Source: UBA11612 sp963976395
Lineage (GTDB): Bacteria > Pseudomonadota > Alphaproteobacteria > Rhodospirillales > Rhodospirillaceae
Direction of reading: 5' to 3'
Assembly: GCA_963976395.1 (NCBI GenBank)
Contig: CAXBLG010000053.1
Location: 1-22,438 of the forward strand
DNA length: 22,438 nt
The translations under genes and the position numbers were made by a program. A model generated the notes under the pieces. That model was not told where the DNA came from. It saw nothing but the letters and a program-made list of their open reading frames with translations, and made no database searches. Of this stretch, positions 8,281 to 15,306 are shown piece by piece. Within the stretch, counting starts at the first letter, position 1, and every line of letters starts with the position of its first letter.

Positions 8281-8285
8281 CCTCC
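8281..8285 (-). promoter_or_regulatory. Ribosome binding site of the alpha/beta hydrolase gene
   Basis: GGAGG on the minus strand, 5 bases before ATG 8275. It overlaps the GTG at 8290 and the stop of the preceding gene, so it favours the ATG as start. Confidence 0.6.
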
Positions 8286-8286
8286 C

Positions 8287-9450
8287 TCACCGATAGTTCT
8301 GAAAAAAGTTTCGAACGTCGTTAGTAAAAAACTCCCCTTTTTCAAATGCAGCAAAGTGGCCACCATCCGGAGAATCATTACGCTGAACGATGTTGGCGTA
8401 ACTACGTTCAAGCCAGGAAGTTGGTGGCGGAAGCGCGATGTCTTTTGGAAAAAGGAGGAAGCCGACCGGAACCTGAACCTTCTCGCCAAGCGGTGGCCGA
8501 CGTCCACTGCCGTCCAATAAGGAACAATAAAACCACGTCGGAGCGTTTGACCCGTTCAACCAATACAGCATCACGTTCGTAAGAAGATGATCCTTGTCAA
8601 ACGGCAGGTCTTTAACGTCCTGGTCGTGATCCGACCATCCATGGAATTTTTCGAGTATCCAGGCCGCGCAACCGGACGGTGAATCTTGCAAGCCATAGCT
8701 CAGGGTTTGCGGCTTGGTGCCGTGAATCTGATGATAGGCAATTTCTTTCGCCCGGTGAGCATTATAGCGATCCATCCACTCCTGCTCTTCAGCGCTCATA
8801 GGAGCATCGTCCGTAACTTCGGGTATAAAACCGCATATATTGAGGTGAACCGCTTTCAGCTTTTCCGGATGATCAAAGGCAAGCCAACTGGTGATAATGC
8901 CGCCCCAGTCGCCGCCTTGCGCGACATAGCTCTCGCACCCAAGCACTTTCACCATCAACTCATCCCACAAATGGGCGACATCACGAGGTTTCATGGGAAC
9001 GTCTGGTGCTTCAGAAAACCCGTATCCGGGCAAACTTGGCAGAACGACAGTAAAGGCATCTTTTTCGTCGCCACCGAACCGTTCGGGGTGAGCAAGCGGC
9101 TCGATGATATCCAAGAACTCGACGATCGACCCGGGCCATCCATGAGTCATGATGAGGGGCTGCGGATTGGAGCCAGACCCTTTTTCGACAATGAAGTGAA
9201 CCTTTTTTCCGCCGAGCGAGACCAAGTAGTTGGGATACTTATTGATCAATGCTTCGGCCTTGCGCCAGTCGTAGTGATTACACCAATACGAACAGATGTC
9301 TTTCATGTACGCGAGGCTGGCCCCATAGGTCCAAGGCGGAGCTTTGGCCTCCAACGGCCAGCGCGTCTTACTTAAACGCTCGCGCAAATCATCAAGCACC
9401 GCGTCCGGCACCGATACCTTAAACGGCTCAGCTCCAATCGGATCGTGCAT
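8287..9450 (-). CDS. Epoxide hydrolase, EHN-domain type
   Basis: 387 residues. The N-terminal EHN domain (PF06441; about residues 5-110, with PFKVSVPDAVLDDLRERLSKTRWP) is typical of microsomal/juvenile-hormone-like epoxide hydrolases. The alpha/beta-hydrolase core has HGWPGS (His103 on, oxyanion hole), PSLPGYGFS, the nucleophile Asp181 in GGDWGG and the general base His365 in GGHFAAFE. The acid is probably the Asp in FPKD. It opens an epoxide to a vicinal diol through an alkyl-enzyme ester, probably in the cytoplasm, as no signal peptide is seen. The frame runs up to 9519, but the ATG at 9450 has a strong AGGGGGG just upstream and begins where family homology begins. It is the first gene of a three-gene operon with an esterase and a transporter. 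Substrate unknown. Confidence 0.92.
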   Translation of the reverse strand: MHDPIGAEPFKVSVPDAVLDDLRERLSKTRWPLEAKAPPWTYGASLAYMKDICSYWCNHYDWRKAEALINKYPNYLVSLGGKKVHFIVEKGSGSNPQPLIMTHGWPGSIVEFLDIIEPLAHPERFGGDEKDAFTVVLPSLPGYGFSEAPDVPMKPRDVAHLWDELMVKVLGCESYVAQGGDWGGIITSWLAFDHPEKLKAVHLNICGFIPEVTDDAPMSAEEQEWMDRYNAHRAKEIAYHQIHGTKPQTLSYGLQDSPSGCAAWILEKFHGWSDHDQDVKDLPFDKDHLLTNVMLYWLNGSNAPTWFYCSLLDGSGRRPPLGEKVQVPVGFLLFPKDIALPPPTSWLERSYANIVQRNDSPDGGHFAAFEKGEFFTNDVRNFFQNYR

Positions 9451-9576
9451 ATTCCCCCCTAAGTGCCCGCTCGGCTGCAGACGGGCCAAACGACGTAAAT
9501 CCCAAATGGCTTCTGGCAAATGGTAGCCGGATTAGCTAGTCACGTGTATTGGAATTTCACTTTAGGCATCGTTGAC
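9451..9576. promoter_or_regulatory. Divergent intergenic region between epoxide hydrolase operon and fused E1 gene
   Basis: 126 non-coding bases must hold the promoters of both units. A 7-base direct repeat, CAAATGG, occurs at 9503-9509 and 9517-9523 (14-base period), and AGGGGGG at 9454-9460 (minus) is the ribosome site of the hydrolase gene. I see no convincing -35/-10 pair. Shared control of the two units is possible but unproven. Confidence 0.35.
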
Positions 9577-11580
9577 ATGAGCCGCAAACCCAAAGCCACT
9601 CAGGTTAAACCGGATTCATCCGATCTTACCGAAATGCTGACCACCATGGTTCTGATCCGGACCTTTGAAGAGCGGGCTCATGCCCTCTATCACGAAGGCG
9701 TTCTAAAGGGGACGGCGCACTCTTCTGTCGGCCAGGAAGCGATCGCGGCCGGAGCCTGCAAAGCTTTGCATAAGAACGACTTCATTCTCAGTCATCACCG
9801 AGGCCACGGGCATTGTATCGCAAAAGGCGCCTCCGTTGACCGCATGATGGCCGAACTGATGGGTAAAGCGGACGGATACTGTGGTGGGTTCGGCGGCTCA
9901 ATGCACATCGCCGATTTCGATTTACACATTCTAGGCGCAAACGGAATCGTGGGTGCCGCAATGGGATTAGGATTAGGTGCATCCCTGGCAGCGCAGTTAG
10001 CAAAGACAGAACAGGTCGGAATCGCATTCTTTGGTGACGGTGCCGCCAATGAAGGGATTTTCCATGAAGCCCTTAATGCGGCCGCGCTTTGGAAATTGCC
10101 GCTCATTTTTCTTTGTGAGAACAATCAATACGGCCTGTCGATGTTGGCTTCTGCGGTCACCGCCGGCGGTTCGATTGCTGCTCGAGGAGACTCCTACGGC
10201 ATTCCAAACAGAACCGTTGACGGTAACGACGCGGGCGAAATGTATGCCGCGGTGATGGAGGCTGCGGTCCACACGCGATCGGGTAAAGGCCCCGTTCTCA
10301 TTGAAGCGCATACCTATCGGCTGGACGATCACAACATGCGGCCAAGTTGGCCCAGATACCGCAGCGATAAAGAAGAAAGCAGCGCGAAGAAAAACGATCC
10401 TATCGTGCGATGTCTTGATGTGCTGAAAAAGAACAAGGCTTTAACTGCAAAGGCTTACGACTCTATTGTTCAAAACGCCCGGGCCGAGATTGAGGCCGCC
10501 GTTGATTTTGCGAAGGCCTCGCCCGAGCCAAGCGTTGAAACATTAGAAGCGGCTGTCGCCGTTCCGCTGCGTTCGATTCCGTCACCTGACCCCTCGCCGG
10601 GCTCGCGCAAATTGACGTACGTCGAAGCCATCAATGAAGCCATGACTCAGGAGATGTCACGAGACGAGCGCGTGTTTTTGATTGGAGAAGATATCGCGAA
10701 AATGGGCGGCGTCTTCGGCGTCACGCGCGGCTTGCTCGATAAGTTTGGACCCGCCCGGGTGATTGACACCCCGATTTCAGAAGCCGCAATTGCCGGTACG
10801 GCGGTCGGCGCTGCCCTTTCCGGGTATCGTCCGGTCGTAGAGATTCAGATCTTCGATTTTGTCACGCATATGATGGATATGATCGTCAATCAAGCCGCGA
10901 AGCTACGCTTTATGCTAGGTGGTAAGGTCAAAGTACCGGTGGTTTTCCGTGGCCCTCAAGGCGGCGGTGTCCGCCTTGCCGCTCAACATTCACAATCTCT
11001 TGAAGCCTGGTTTGCGCATGTGCCCGGCTTAGTCGTGCTCGCCCCTTCAAACCCATACGATGCTAAAGGACTTATGGCGGCGGCGATCCGAGACGATAAT
11101 CCGTGCATCTTTCTTGAGCATAAGCTTCTTTATCTCGGCCAAGCCCACCCCGTACCCGAGGCCCCCTACGAATTGCCCATCGGCAAAGCATCGGTTACGC
11201 GCGCGGGGCATGACGTGACCATCGTCGCGACCATGAGTATGGTTGATCGTGCTTTGCAGGCGGCTGACGCTTTGGAAAAGGACGGTATCTCAGTTGAGGT
11301 TATCGACCCTCGTACGCTGCGTCCCTTGGACTACGGCACCATTGTCGACAGCATCAAGAAAACCAATCGTTGTCTTGTTGTGCATGAAGCTTGGCGTACT
11401 GGAGGTCTTGGCGCGGAAATCGCCGCGGAAATCAGCGAGCTGGCCTTTGATTGGCTGGATGCGCCCGTAACCCGCCTGGGGGCCCGTGATGTACCCATGC
11501 CCTTCAATGCCGGTTTGGAGCGGGCTGTTATTCCCTCAACAAAGGACATAAGTGCTGCAGCTATGGCGTTATGCCGGTAG
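9577..11580 (+). CDS. Fused alpha-beta E1 component of a 2-oxo acid dehydrogenase complex
   Basis: 667 residues. The first half (about residues 20-320) is an E1-alpha domain: RTFEERAHALYHEG, HSSVGQEAIAAG, SHHRGHGH, GGSMHI and the thiamine diphosphate motif GDG (153-155) ... NN (182-183). After a Pro/Ser-rich linker (about 325-344) comes the E1-beta domain: LTYVEAINEAM, FLIGEDI, FGPARVIDTPISEAAIAG, GPQGGG and SQSLEAWF.H.PGL. Such fused E1s decarboxylate a 2-oxo acid and pass the acyl group to the lipoyl group of E2. Close relatives are the pyruvate, acetoin and branched-chain 2-oxo acid E1s, and the substrate cannot be settled by eye. No E2 or E3 gene lies nearby, so partners must be elsewhere. 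The frame opens at 9520, but the ATG at 9577 starts just before the conserved region; no strong Shine-Dalgarno marks either. Confidence 0.9.
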   Translation: MSRKPKATQVKPDSSDLTEMLTTMVLIRTFEERAHALYHEGVLKGTAHSSVGQEAIAAGACKALHKNDFILSHHRGHGHCIAKGASVDRMMAELMGKADGYCGGFGGSMHIADFDLHILGANGIVGAAMGLGLGASLAAQLAKTEQVGIAFFGDGAANEGIFHEALNAAALWKLPLIFLCENNQYGLSMLASAVTAGGSIAARGDSYGIPNRTVDGNDAGEMYAAVMEAAVHTRSGKGPVLIEAHTYRLDDHNMRPSWPRYRSDKEESSAKKNDPIVRCLDVLKKNKALTAKAYDSIVQNARAEIEAAVDFAKASPEPSVETLEAAVAVPLRSIPSPDPSPGSRKLTYVEAINEAMTQEMSRDERVFLIGEDIAKMGGVFGVTRGLLDKFGPARVIDTPISEAAIAGTAVGAALSGYRPVVEIQIFDFVTHMMDMIVNQAAKLRFMLGGKVKVPVVFRGPQGGGVRLAAQHSQSLEAWFAHVPGLVVLAPSNPYDAKGLMAAAIRDDNPCIFLEHKLLYLGQAHPVPEAPYELPIGKASVTRAGHDVTIVATMSMVDRALQAADALEKDGISVEVIDPRTLRPLDYGTIVDSIKKTNRCLVVHEAWRTGGLGAEIAAEISELAFDWLDAPVTRLGARDVPMPFNAGLERAVIPSTKDISAAAMALCR

Positions 11581-11737
11581 TGCCGCCTCACTCCTAGAAC
11601 TACCTAATACATTGTATTCTAAATAGATTTTGATGATTCTCGGGGATAGGCTTTATTGTCCTATGAACACTAATGGTTTTTAATTGGAGCAAAATCAAAT
11701 AATCTAAGGTTGAATAACAAATGCTACGGGAGCCGAG

Positions 11738-12583
11738 ATGAGCCTAGTCTCTCAAGTACCGACAGCCTCTGATTTCTCAAAGATCACCTTTTTGGTGGTC
11801 GACGATAAAGCTTTTTACCGCGATATGGCCCATACGGCGTTGACGCGCGGTAAAGCCAAAAACATCGAACATGCTTCGGACGTTGACAAAGCGATCCAAA
11901 TTATCGCCCGCTTGGGCCGTCGAATTGGGTGTATTATTTGCGATTGGGATATGGCGCCCGCCGGTGGCTTGAATCTGTTGCGCATGGTGCGCTCTCGCTC
12001 TCTTTCAACTATGCCGGCGAATACGCCTTTCGTCATTTTGACTGGTCGCGCGGACTCTGCCGCTATCAAAGCGGCTATGTCGCTGGATGTTAGCGGCGTC
12101 GCTATTGCTCCGTTATCTTTCGACAAGTTGATTAAAACCATTTCGAATGCTGTTACGCGCACCTGGACTTTAAAATCGCCAGAACACTACACGTCCGTGC
12201 AACTTGTTCAGTCGACAAAAGCCGCTCCACCACCTGGAACGACGCAAAAATCACCACAGGCGCGGTCCGTGCTGTTGAAAGACGGAGTTACCAACCAACC
12301 GAGCAATCAAAACACGAGCGGCGGCGTGAAACTGGCCCAATCGCATACCGCAGTACGTAAGGCTCCCATTGTTGACGAGCCCGAACTCCGTAAAGTTCAT
12401 ATGAGCAACTTGGCCCGCGTTGAACCCGGCGACATCGTTGCTCGGGACATCAAGGACAAAGACGGGAAAATGCTTGTAAGCGTCGGCACCGCACTTAGTG
12501 CTTCAATAATAGAGCGCCTAAAGGAGCATTCCGGGGGGCACCCAGACAGCTATCATTTATGGGTCGGAGAATGGGATAAATAG
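11738..12583 (+). CDS. Atypical response-regulator receiver protein with HD-GYP-associated C-terminal segment
   Basis: 281 residues. The N-terminal part (about 14-140) is a CheY-like receiver: acidic pair D22/D23 in VVDDKAFYRD, phosphoacceptor Asp69 in CDWDM, and Thr102 in ILTG. The conserved Lys before Pro is replaced by Ala124 (IAPLS), so phosphorylation signalling may be altered. A Ser/Thr/Pro/Gln-rich linker (about 145-215) follows. The tail (about 225-278) reads VEPGDIVARDIKDKDGKMLVSVGTALSASIIERL with interruptions; it resembles the short beta-rich segment often found just before or beside HD-GYP and HDOD domains, but no HD domain is present here. A GGGAG Shine-Dalgarno lies 5 bases before ATG 11738. 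No histidine kinase is adjacent, so the gene is an orphan. The 157 bases upstream hold no gene that I can see. Confidence 0.8.
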   Translation: MSLVSQVPTASDFSKITFLVVDDKAFYRDMAHTALTRGKAKNIEHASDVDKAIQIIARLGRRIGCIICDWDMAPAGGLNLLRMVRSRSLSTMPANTPFVILTGRADSAAIKAAMSLDVSGVAIAPLSFDKLIKTISNAVTRTWTLKSPEHYTSVQLVQSTKAAPPPGTTQKSPQARSVLLKDGVTNQPSNQNTSGGVKLAQSHTAVRKAPIVDEPELRKVHMSNLARVEPGDIVARDIKDKDGKMLVSVGTALSASIIERLKEHSGGHPDSYHLWVGEWDK

Positions 12584-12603
12584 GCGGGCAGATTTGCGAC
12601 ATT

Positions 12604-13131
12604 TTAGTCCGGCCAGTTTGACACCCCTTGATCCGTTCCATCCTCAATCCAGAACAAAGCCTCTATTTCGGTGATTAGACCCTTCTCTACTTTGAAGCGC
12701 TCCGCCAAGTGGACGGTGCTGGGGCTCGGATCACGCCCATCAGAATAGGATTTGCGGTTCGGATCGGCTTTGGTGCCGGGTATGCGAAGCAAAGTGTAGA
12801 CCACTACGTTGTTAGTTTGTTCATCCACGAAGTAACGTGTGTTCGCGTGCTCTGTCATGTCGGGCTGCAATTTTGTGCTGTCCCGCAGAGCTTGTTCACC
12901 AACTGCCGTCACTGCCCCCTGTTCGGTGCGCCGCGCCATCTTGGCAAAGGGAACATTGGAAGCGTCATGAGTAATCAGGGCATCAAGGTAGGCCTCGGCC
13001 GCACTGATCATGCAGTCCCGATTATCGTCAATACAATCTGGCTTAACCTGCTGCCCAAAGGCCGGACTTAGCACGCACCCGCCCATTGCAATCACGACCG
13101 TTACATAAAATAATTTGATTTGATTGTGCAT
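12604..13131 (-). CDS. Secreted SnoaL-like (NTF2-fold, DUF8021-like) protein
   Basis: 175 residues with a Sec signal peptide (hydrophobic about residues 7-22, likely cut after PAFG). The mature part opens with two cysteines (PDCIDDNRDC) that could form a disulfide. It continues with AYLDALITHDASNVPFAK, TRYFVDEQTNNVVVYTLLR and HLAERFKVEKGLITEIEALFW. This order, with a helix of Y.DAL..HD and a closing strand of R.KVE.G.ITEIE, matches SnoaL-like NTF2-fold proteins of the DUF8021 type. Such proteins bind small hydrophobic ligands or act as small enzymes, but no catalytic residue can be assigned. The start is clear, with GGAGGGG 4 bases upstream of the ATG. It converges on the receiver gene with a 20-base gap and is divergent from the DUF1499 gene. 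Confidence 0.7.
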   Translation of the reverse strand: MHNQIKLFYVTVVIAMGGCVLSPAFGQQVKPDCIDDNRDCMISAAEAYLDALITHDASNVPFAKMARRTEQGAVTAVGEQALRDSTKLQPDMTEHANTRYFVDEQTNNVVVYTLLRIPGTKADPNRKSYSDGRDPSPSTVHLAERFKVEKGLITEIEALFWIEDGTDQGVSNWPD

Positions 13132-13263
13132 CTTACCCCTCCAAGCGAGCTTAATACGCGCTCAGACTCCAGTTTTTCGGATGCTAGTCTTCCCGGTCAC
13201 ATAGTATCCGCCACTATTTGTCAGGGGCGCTTCTAGTGTAGGATACATCATAATTTGAAAGTC

Positions 13264-13269
13264 GGAGGA
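13264..13269 (+). promoter_or_regulatory. Ribosome binding site of the DUF1499 gene
   Basis: GGAGGA, 6 bases before ATG 13276. It lies inside the longer frame that could open with TTG at 13255, and it decides for the ATG. Confidence 0.6.
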
Positions 13270-13275
13270 ATATTC

Positions 13276-14034
13276 ATGGCTGAAACGAGTGACTCTGAAC
13301 AGATGACAAGACGATCGCGCATTGCGCTCGGCGCCGGACTTGCGGCCCTCGTTGTCTTCCCGCTGCTGGCTCTAGGCCGAGCTCTAGGTCTTTGGGAAGC
13401 CCCTCTGATTTTAATCGGCTTGGCATTCTTGATCACTGTTGCAGGAATGATTACCGCGCTCATCATGGGCGCCAAGAGTCTTCTTCAACGAGGTGATCGT
13501 CCCTGGAACGACACAAATGTGCGGAGTGCTCTGATCGCCATTGCACTTGGCGTTGTCGTTGCAATTCCGGTGATTTCATTTTTGCATCTGGGATTCACGT
13601 CTCCGCCTATTCACGACATCACCACCGATACAGAGAACCCGCCAAAATTTGTGTCTCTGCTGGCTGAACGCAGAGCGACGAATGCACCAAATTCGGCCGA
13701 TTACGACCCGGAAATCGCTGAGCAGCAAAAGGCCGGCTATCCCGAATTGGGCCCTCTGGACTTACCTATTCCGCCTGACCAAGCGTTCCGGCGCGCGCTT
13801 GAAGCGGTCGATGACATGGAATGGCGCCTTGCCGCCGCCGTCCCTGAGGAGGGACGCATCGAAGCCGTCGATGTAACATTCTGGTCCGGTTTTATTGATG
13901 ACATAGTGATCCGGGTAAGCCCTCGGGGAGTTAATGAGTCTCGTATCGATGTGCGCTCTCTCAGCCGTGTCGGCGGCGGTGATGTCGGTAAAAACGCGGC
14001 GCGCATCCGGGACTATCTCGAACAGTTACAATAA
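13276..14034 (+). CDS. DUF1499 membrane protein
   Basis: 252 residues. Three transmembrane helices (about 17-34, 43-66, 87-108) are followed by a roughly 140-residue domain. It carries the DUF1499 (PF07386) hallmarks: PPIHDITTDTENPPKF, then YPELGPLDLP.PPDQAF..AL, a VDVTFWSGFIDDIVIRV block and a closing SRVGGGDVGKNAARIRDYL. The soluble domain should face the periplasm. The family has no established biochemical role. The start is fixed by GGAGGA 6 bases upstream. The thiol oxidoreductase gene begins 23 bases after its stop, so a shared transcript is likely, though no functional link is known. The 144-base region shared with the divergent secreted gene has a possible -35 (TTGTCA, 13218-13223) but only a poor -10. 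Confidence 0.85.
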   Translation: MAETSDSEQMTRRSRIALGAGLAALVVFPLLALGRALGLWEAPLILIGLAFLITVAGMITALIMGAKSLLQRGDRPWNDTNVRSALIAIALGVVVAIPVISFLHLGFTSPPIHDITTDTENPPKFVSLLAERRATNAPNSADYDPEIAEQQKAGYPELGPLDLPIPPDQAFRRALEAVDDMEWRLAAAVPEEGRIEAVDVTFWSGFIDDIVIRVSPRGVNESRIDVRSLSRVGGGDVGKNAARIRDYLEQLQ

Positions 14035-14056
14035 ACCGTCGGGTAGCAAGATCATC

Positions 14057-14716
14057 ATGCGTATCGACATCGTCTTCGACACAGTATGCCCCTGGTGTTT
14101 TGTGGGCAAACGCCGGTTCGACCGCGCGCTTTCAATGCGCTCCAGCTTACGTGCCGAAGTGCGTTACCGCTCGTTCCTGCTAAATCCTGATCTTCCGCCG
14201 CAAGGTGTTGACCGACGCGAGTACCTGGAACGCAAATTCGGCGGCGTGCACCAATATGACAGGATTGCCGAGGCCCTCATTATTACCGGGCGCAGCGAAG
14301 GTATAAATTTCAATTTAAACAGAATCAAACGCACTCCGAATTCGGCTAACTCGCACCGACTAGTTCGCATGGCCCACGCACAAGGTCGCTCGGGGCAGGC
14401 TGTCGATTTGCTGTTTAGAGCATACTTTGAGCAAGGGTTGGATATCGGCGATTTAGATATACTACTCGACCTCGCCGAAGAGCTTGGTTTTGAGTACAAT
14501 GATGCAAGAGAACATCTCGCCGACGATACGGATTTGAACGCGGTTTATACCGAGAACGCCCGCATGCACCGCTTAGGGATCACAGGGGTTCCCTGCTACA
14601 TCTTTAATGATAGCCGCGCTATTGCCGGAGCACAGGAGCCAGAAATCCTGACACGGATGTTGGATATGGCAGCCGCTCAAGAGTCGGAACTCCCCCCAAT
14701 GCAAAGCAACGGCTGA
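14057..14716 (+). CDS. DsbA/FrnE-family thiol oxidoreductase
   Basis: 219 residues without signal peptide, so cytoplasmic. The thioredoxin-fold start MRIDIVFDTVCPWCFVGKRR places the redox pair at C11-P-W-C14. The helical insertion follows (RTPNSANSHRLVRMAHAQGR, then QAVDLLFRAYFEQGLDI). The cis-proline loop GITGVPCYIFND and GAQEPEIL close the fold, as in FrnE/2-hydroxychromene-isomerase-like DsbA proteins (PF01323). It is likely a cytosolic dithiol/disulfide oxidoreductase or isomerase; targets are unknown. An extra Cys after the cis-Pro (VPCY) is notable but seen in relatives. The frame could begin at 13934 inside the DUF1499 gene, but homology starts at ATG 14057, which has only a weak Shine-Dalgarno. 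It is probably co-transcribed with DUF1499. Confidence 0.88.
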   Translation: MRIDIVFDTVCPWCFVGKRRFDRALSMRSSLRAEVRYRSFLLNPDLPPQGVDRREYLERKFGGVHQYDRIAEALIITGRSEGINFNLNRIKRTPNSANSHRLVRMAHAQGRSGQAVDLLFRAYFEQGLDIGDLDILLDLAEELGFEYNDAREHLADDTDLNAVYTENARMHRLGITGVPCYIFNDSRAIAGAQEPEILTRMLDMAAAQESELPPMQSNG

Positions 14717-14733
14717 GCATTAATGATGAGTTT

Positions 14734-15204
14734 TTACTGAATTACTATTTCCACGCGGCGGTTTCGAAACTCGTCAACATCATCTTGAGTGGGAATTAAA
14801 GGCTCAAACTCACCGCGCCAATAAACCTGCATGACGGCTGCGGGCACACCACGTTGGCCGAGAATAGTGCTCACGGCCAATGCTCTGCGCTGGGAAAGTC
14901 CCAGGTTATAAAACCGCGAGCCCGCAGTGTCCGTGTGGCCGGTTAATGTGACGGCCGCCACGCCCCCTTCTTTCACCAGACTGGAAATGCGCGCAAGCAA
15001 GTCACGCGCGGGTGTCGAGACCAATGCGCTGTCATAGTCAAAAAACACCATGAATGTGCGTGGCCCCGATGCTTGGGTCGTTGGAGAAATTCTCAACTGC
15101 GGCGTGGCAACACCCGGCTCAGCCGCCATTGCAGCGGGCATTGCGGCTAACACATACGCCATGCAAAGCGCGAGGCAGACGATTACGCAATATTTGCTTT
15201 TCAT
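14734..15204 (-). CDS. Small OmpA-family (peptidoglycan-binding) protein
   Basis: 156 residues. A Sec signal peptide (hydrophobic about residues 6-27, cut near AMAA) is followed by a short spacer and one OmpA-C domain (PF00691, about residues 48-155). FFDYDSALVSTPARDLL, VTLTGHTDTAGS.FYN..LS..RA and NRRVEIVI give the usual core, with the Asp of HTDTAG and the Arg pair of NRRVE matching the diaminopimelate-binding residues. No lipobox or beta barrel is seen, so it is probably a soluble periplasmic peptidoglycan-binding protein. GGAG (15211-15214) lies 6 bases before ATG 15204, favouring it over a TTG at 15216. It converges on the DsbA-like gene (17-base gap) and lies downstream of mfd on the same strand, separated by 102 bases. 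Confidence 0.87.
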   Translation of the reverse strand: MKSKYCVIVCLALCMAYVLAAMPAAMAAEPGVATPQLRISPTTQASGPRTFMVFFDYDSALVSTPARDLLARISSLVKEGGVAAVTLTGHTDTAGSRFYNLGLSQRRALAVSTILGQRGVPAAVMQVYWRGEFEPLIPTQDDVDEFRNRRVEIVIQ

Positions 15205-15210
15205 GCCTTG

Positions 15211-15214
15211 CTCC
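15211..15214 (-). promoter_or_regulatory. Ribosome binding site of the OmpA-domain gene
   Basis: GGAG on the minus strand, 6 bases before ATG 15204. It overlaps the alternative TTG start at 15216, which is therefore unlikely. Confidence 0.5.
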
Positions 15215-15306
15215 AAACGCGACGGGCAGCGAGCCTAAGTGCCAGTGCCGTTAGCGGTTCGTACATTCGGCCATTCTAAATTTTAACGTACCCAGCGGCA
15301 ACCTCT

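Noticed and set aside
8686..9375. 229-codon open frame on the plus strand
   Set aside because: It is antisense to the epoxide hydrolase catalytic core, and the product shows no family features.
11607..11664. Short inverted repeats after the fused E1 gene (AATACATTGTATT, and ATAGG...CCTAT)
   Set aside because: Stems are only 5 bp, AT-rich or with a 9-base loop, and no T-tract follows directly, so a terminator cannot be supported.
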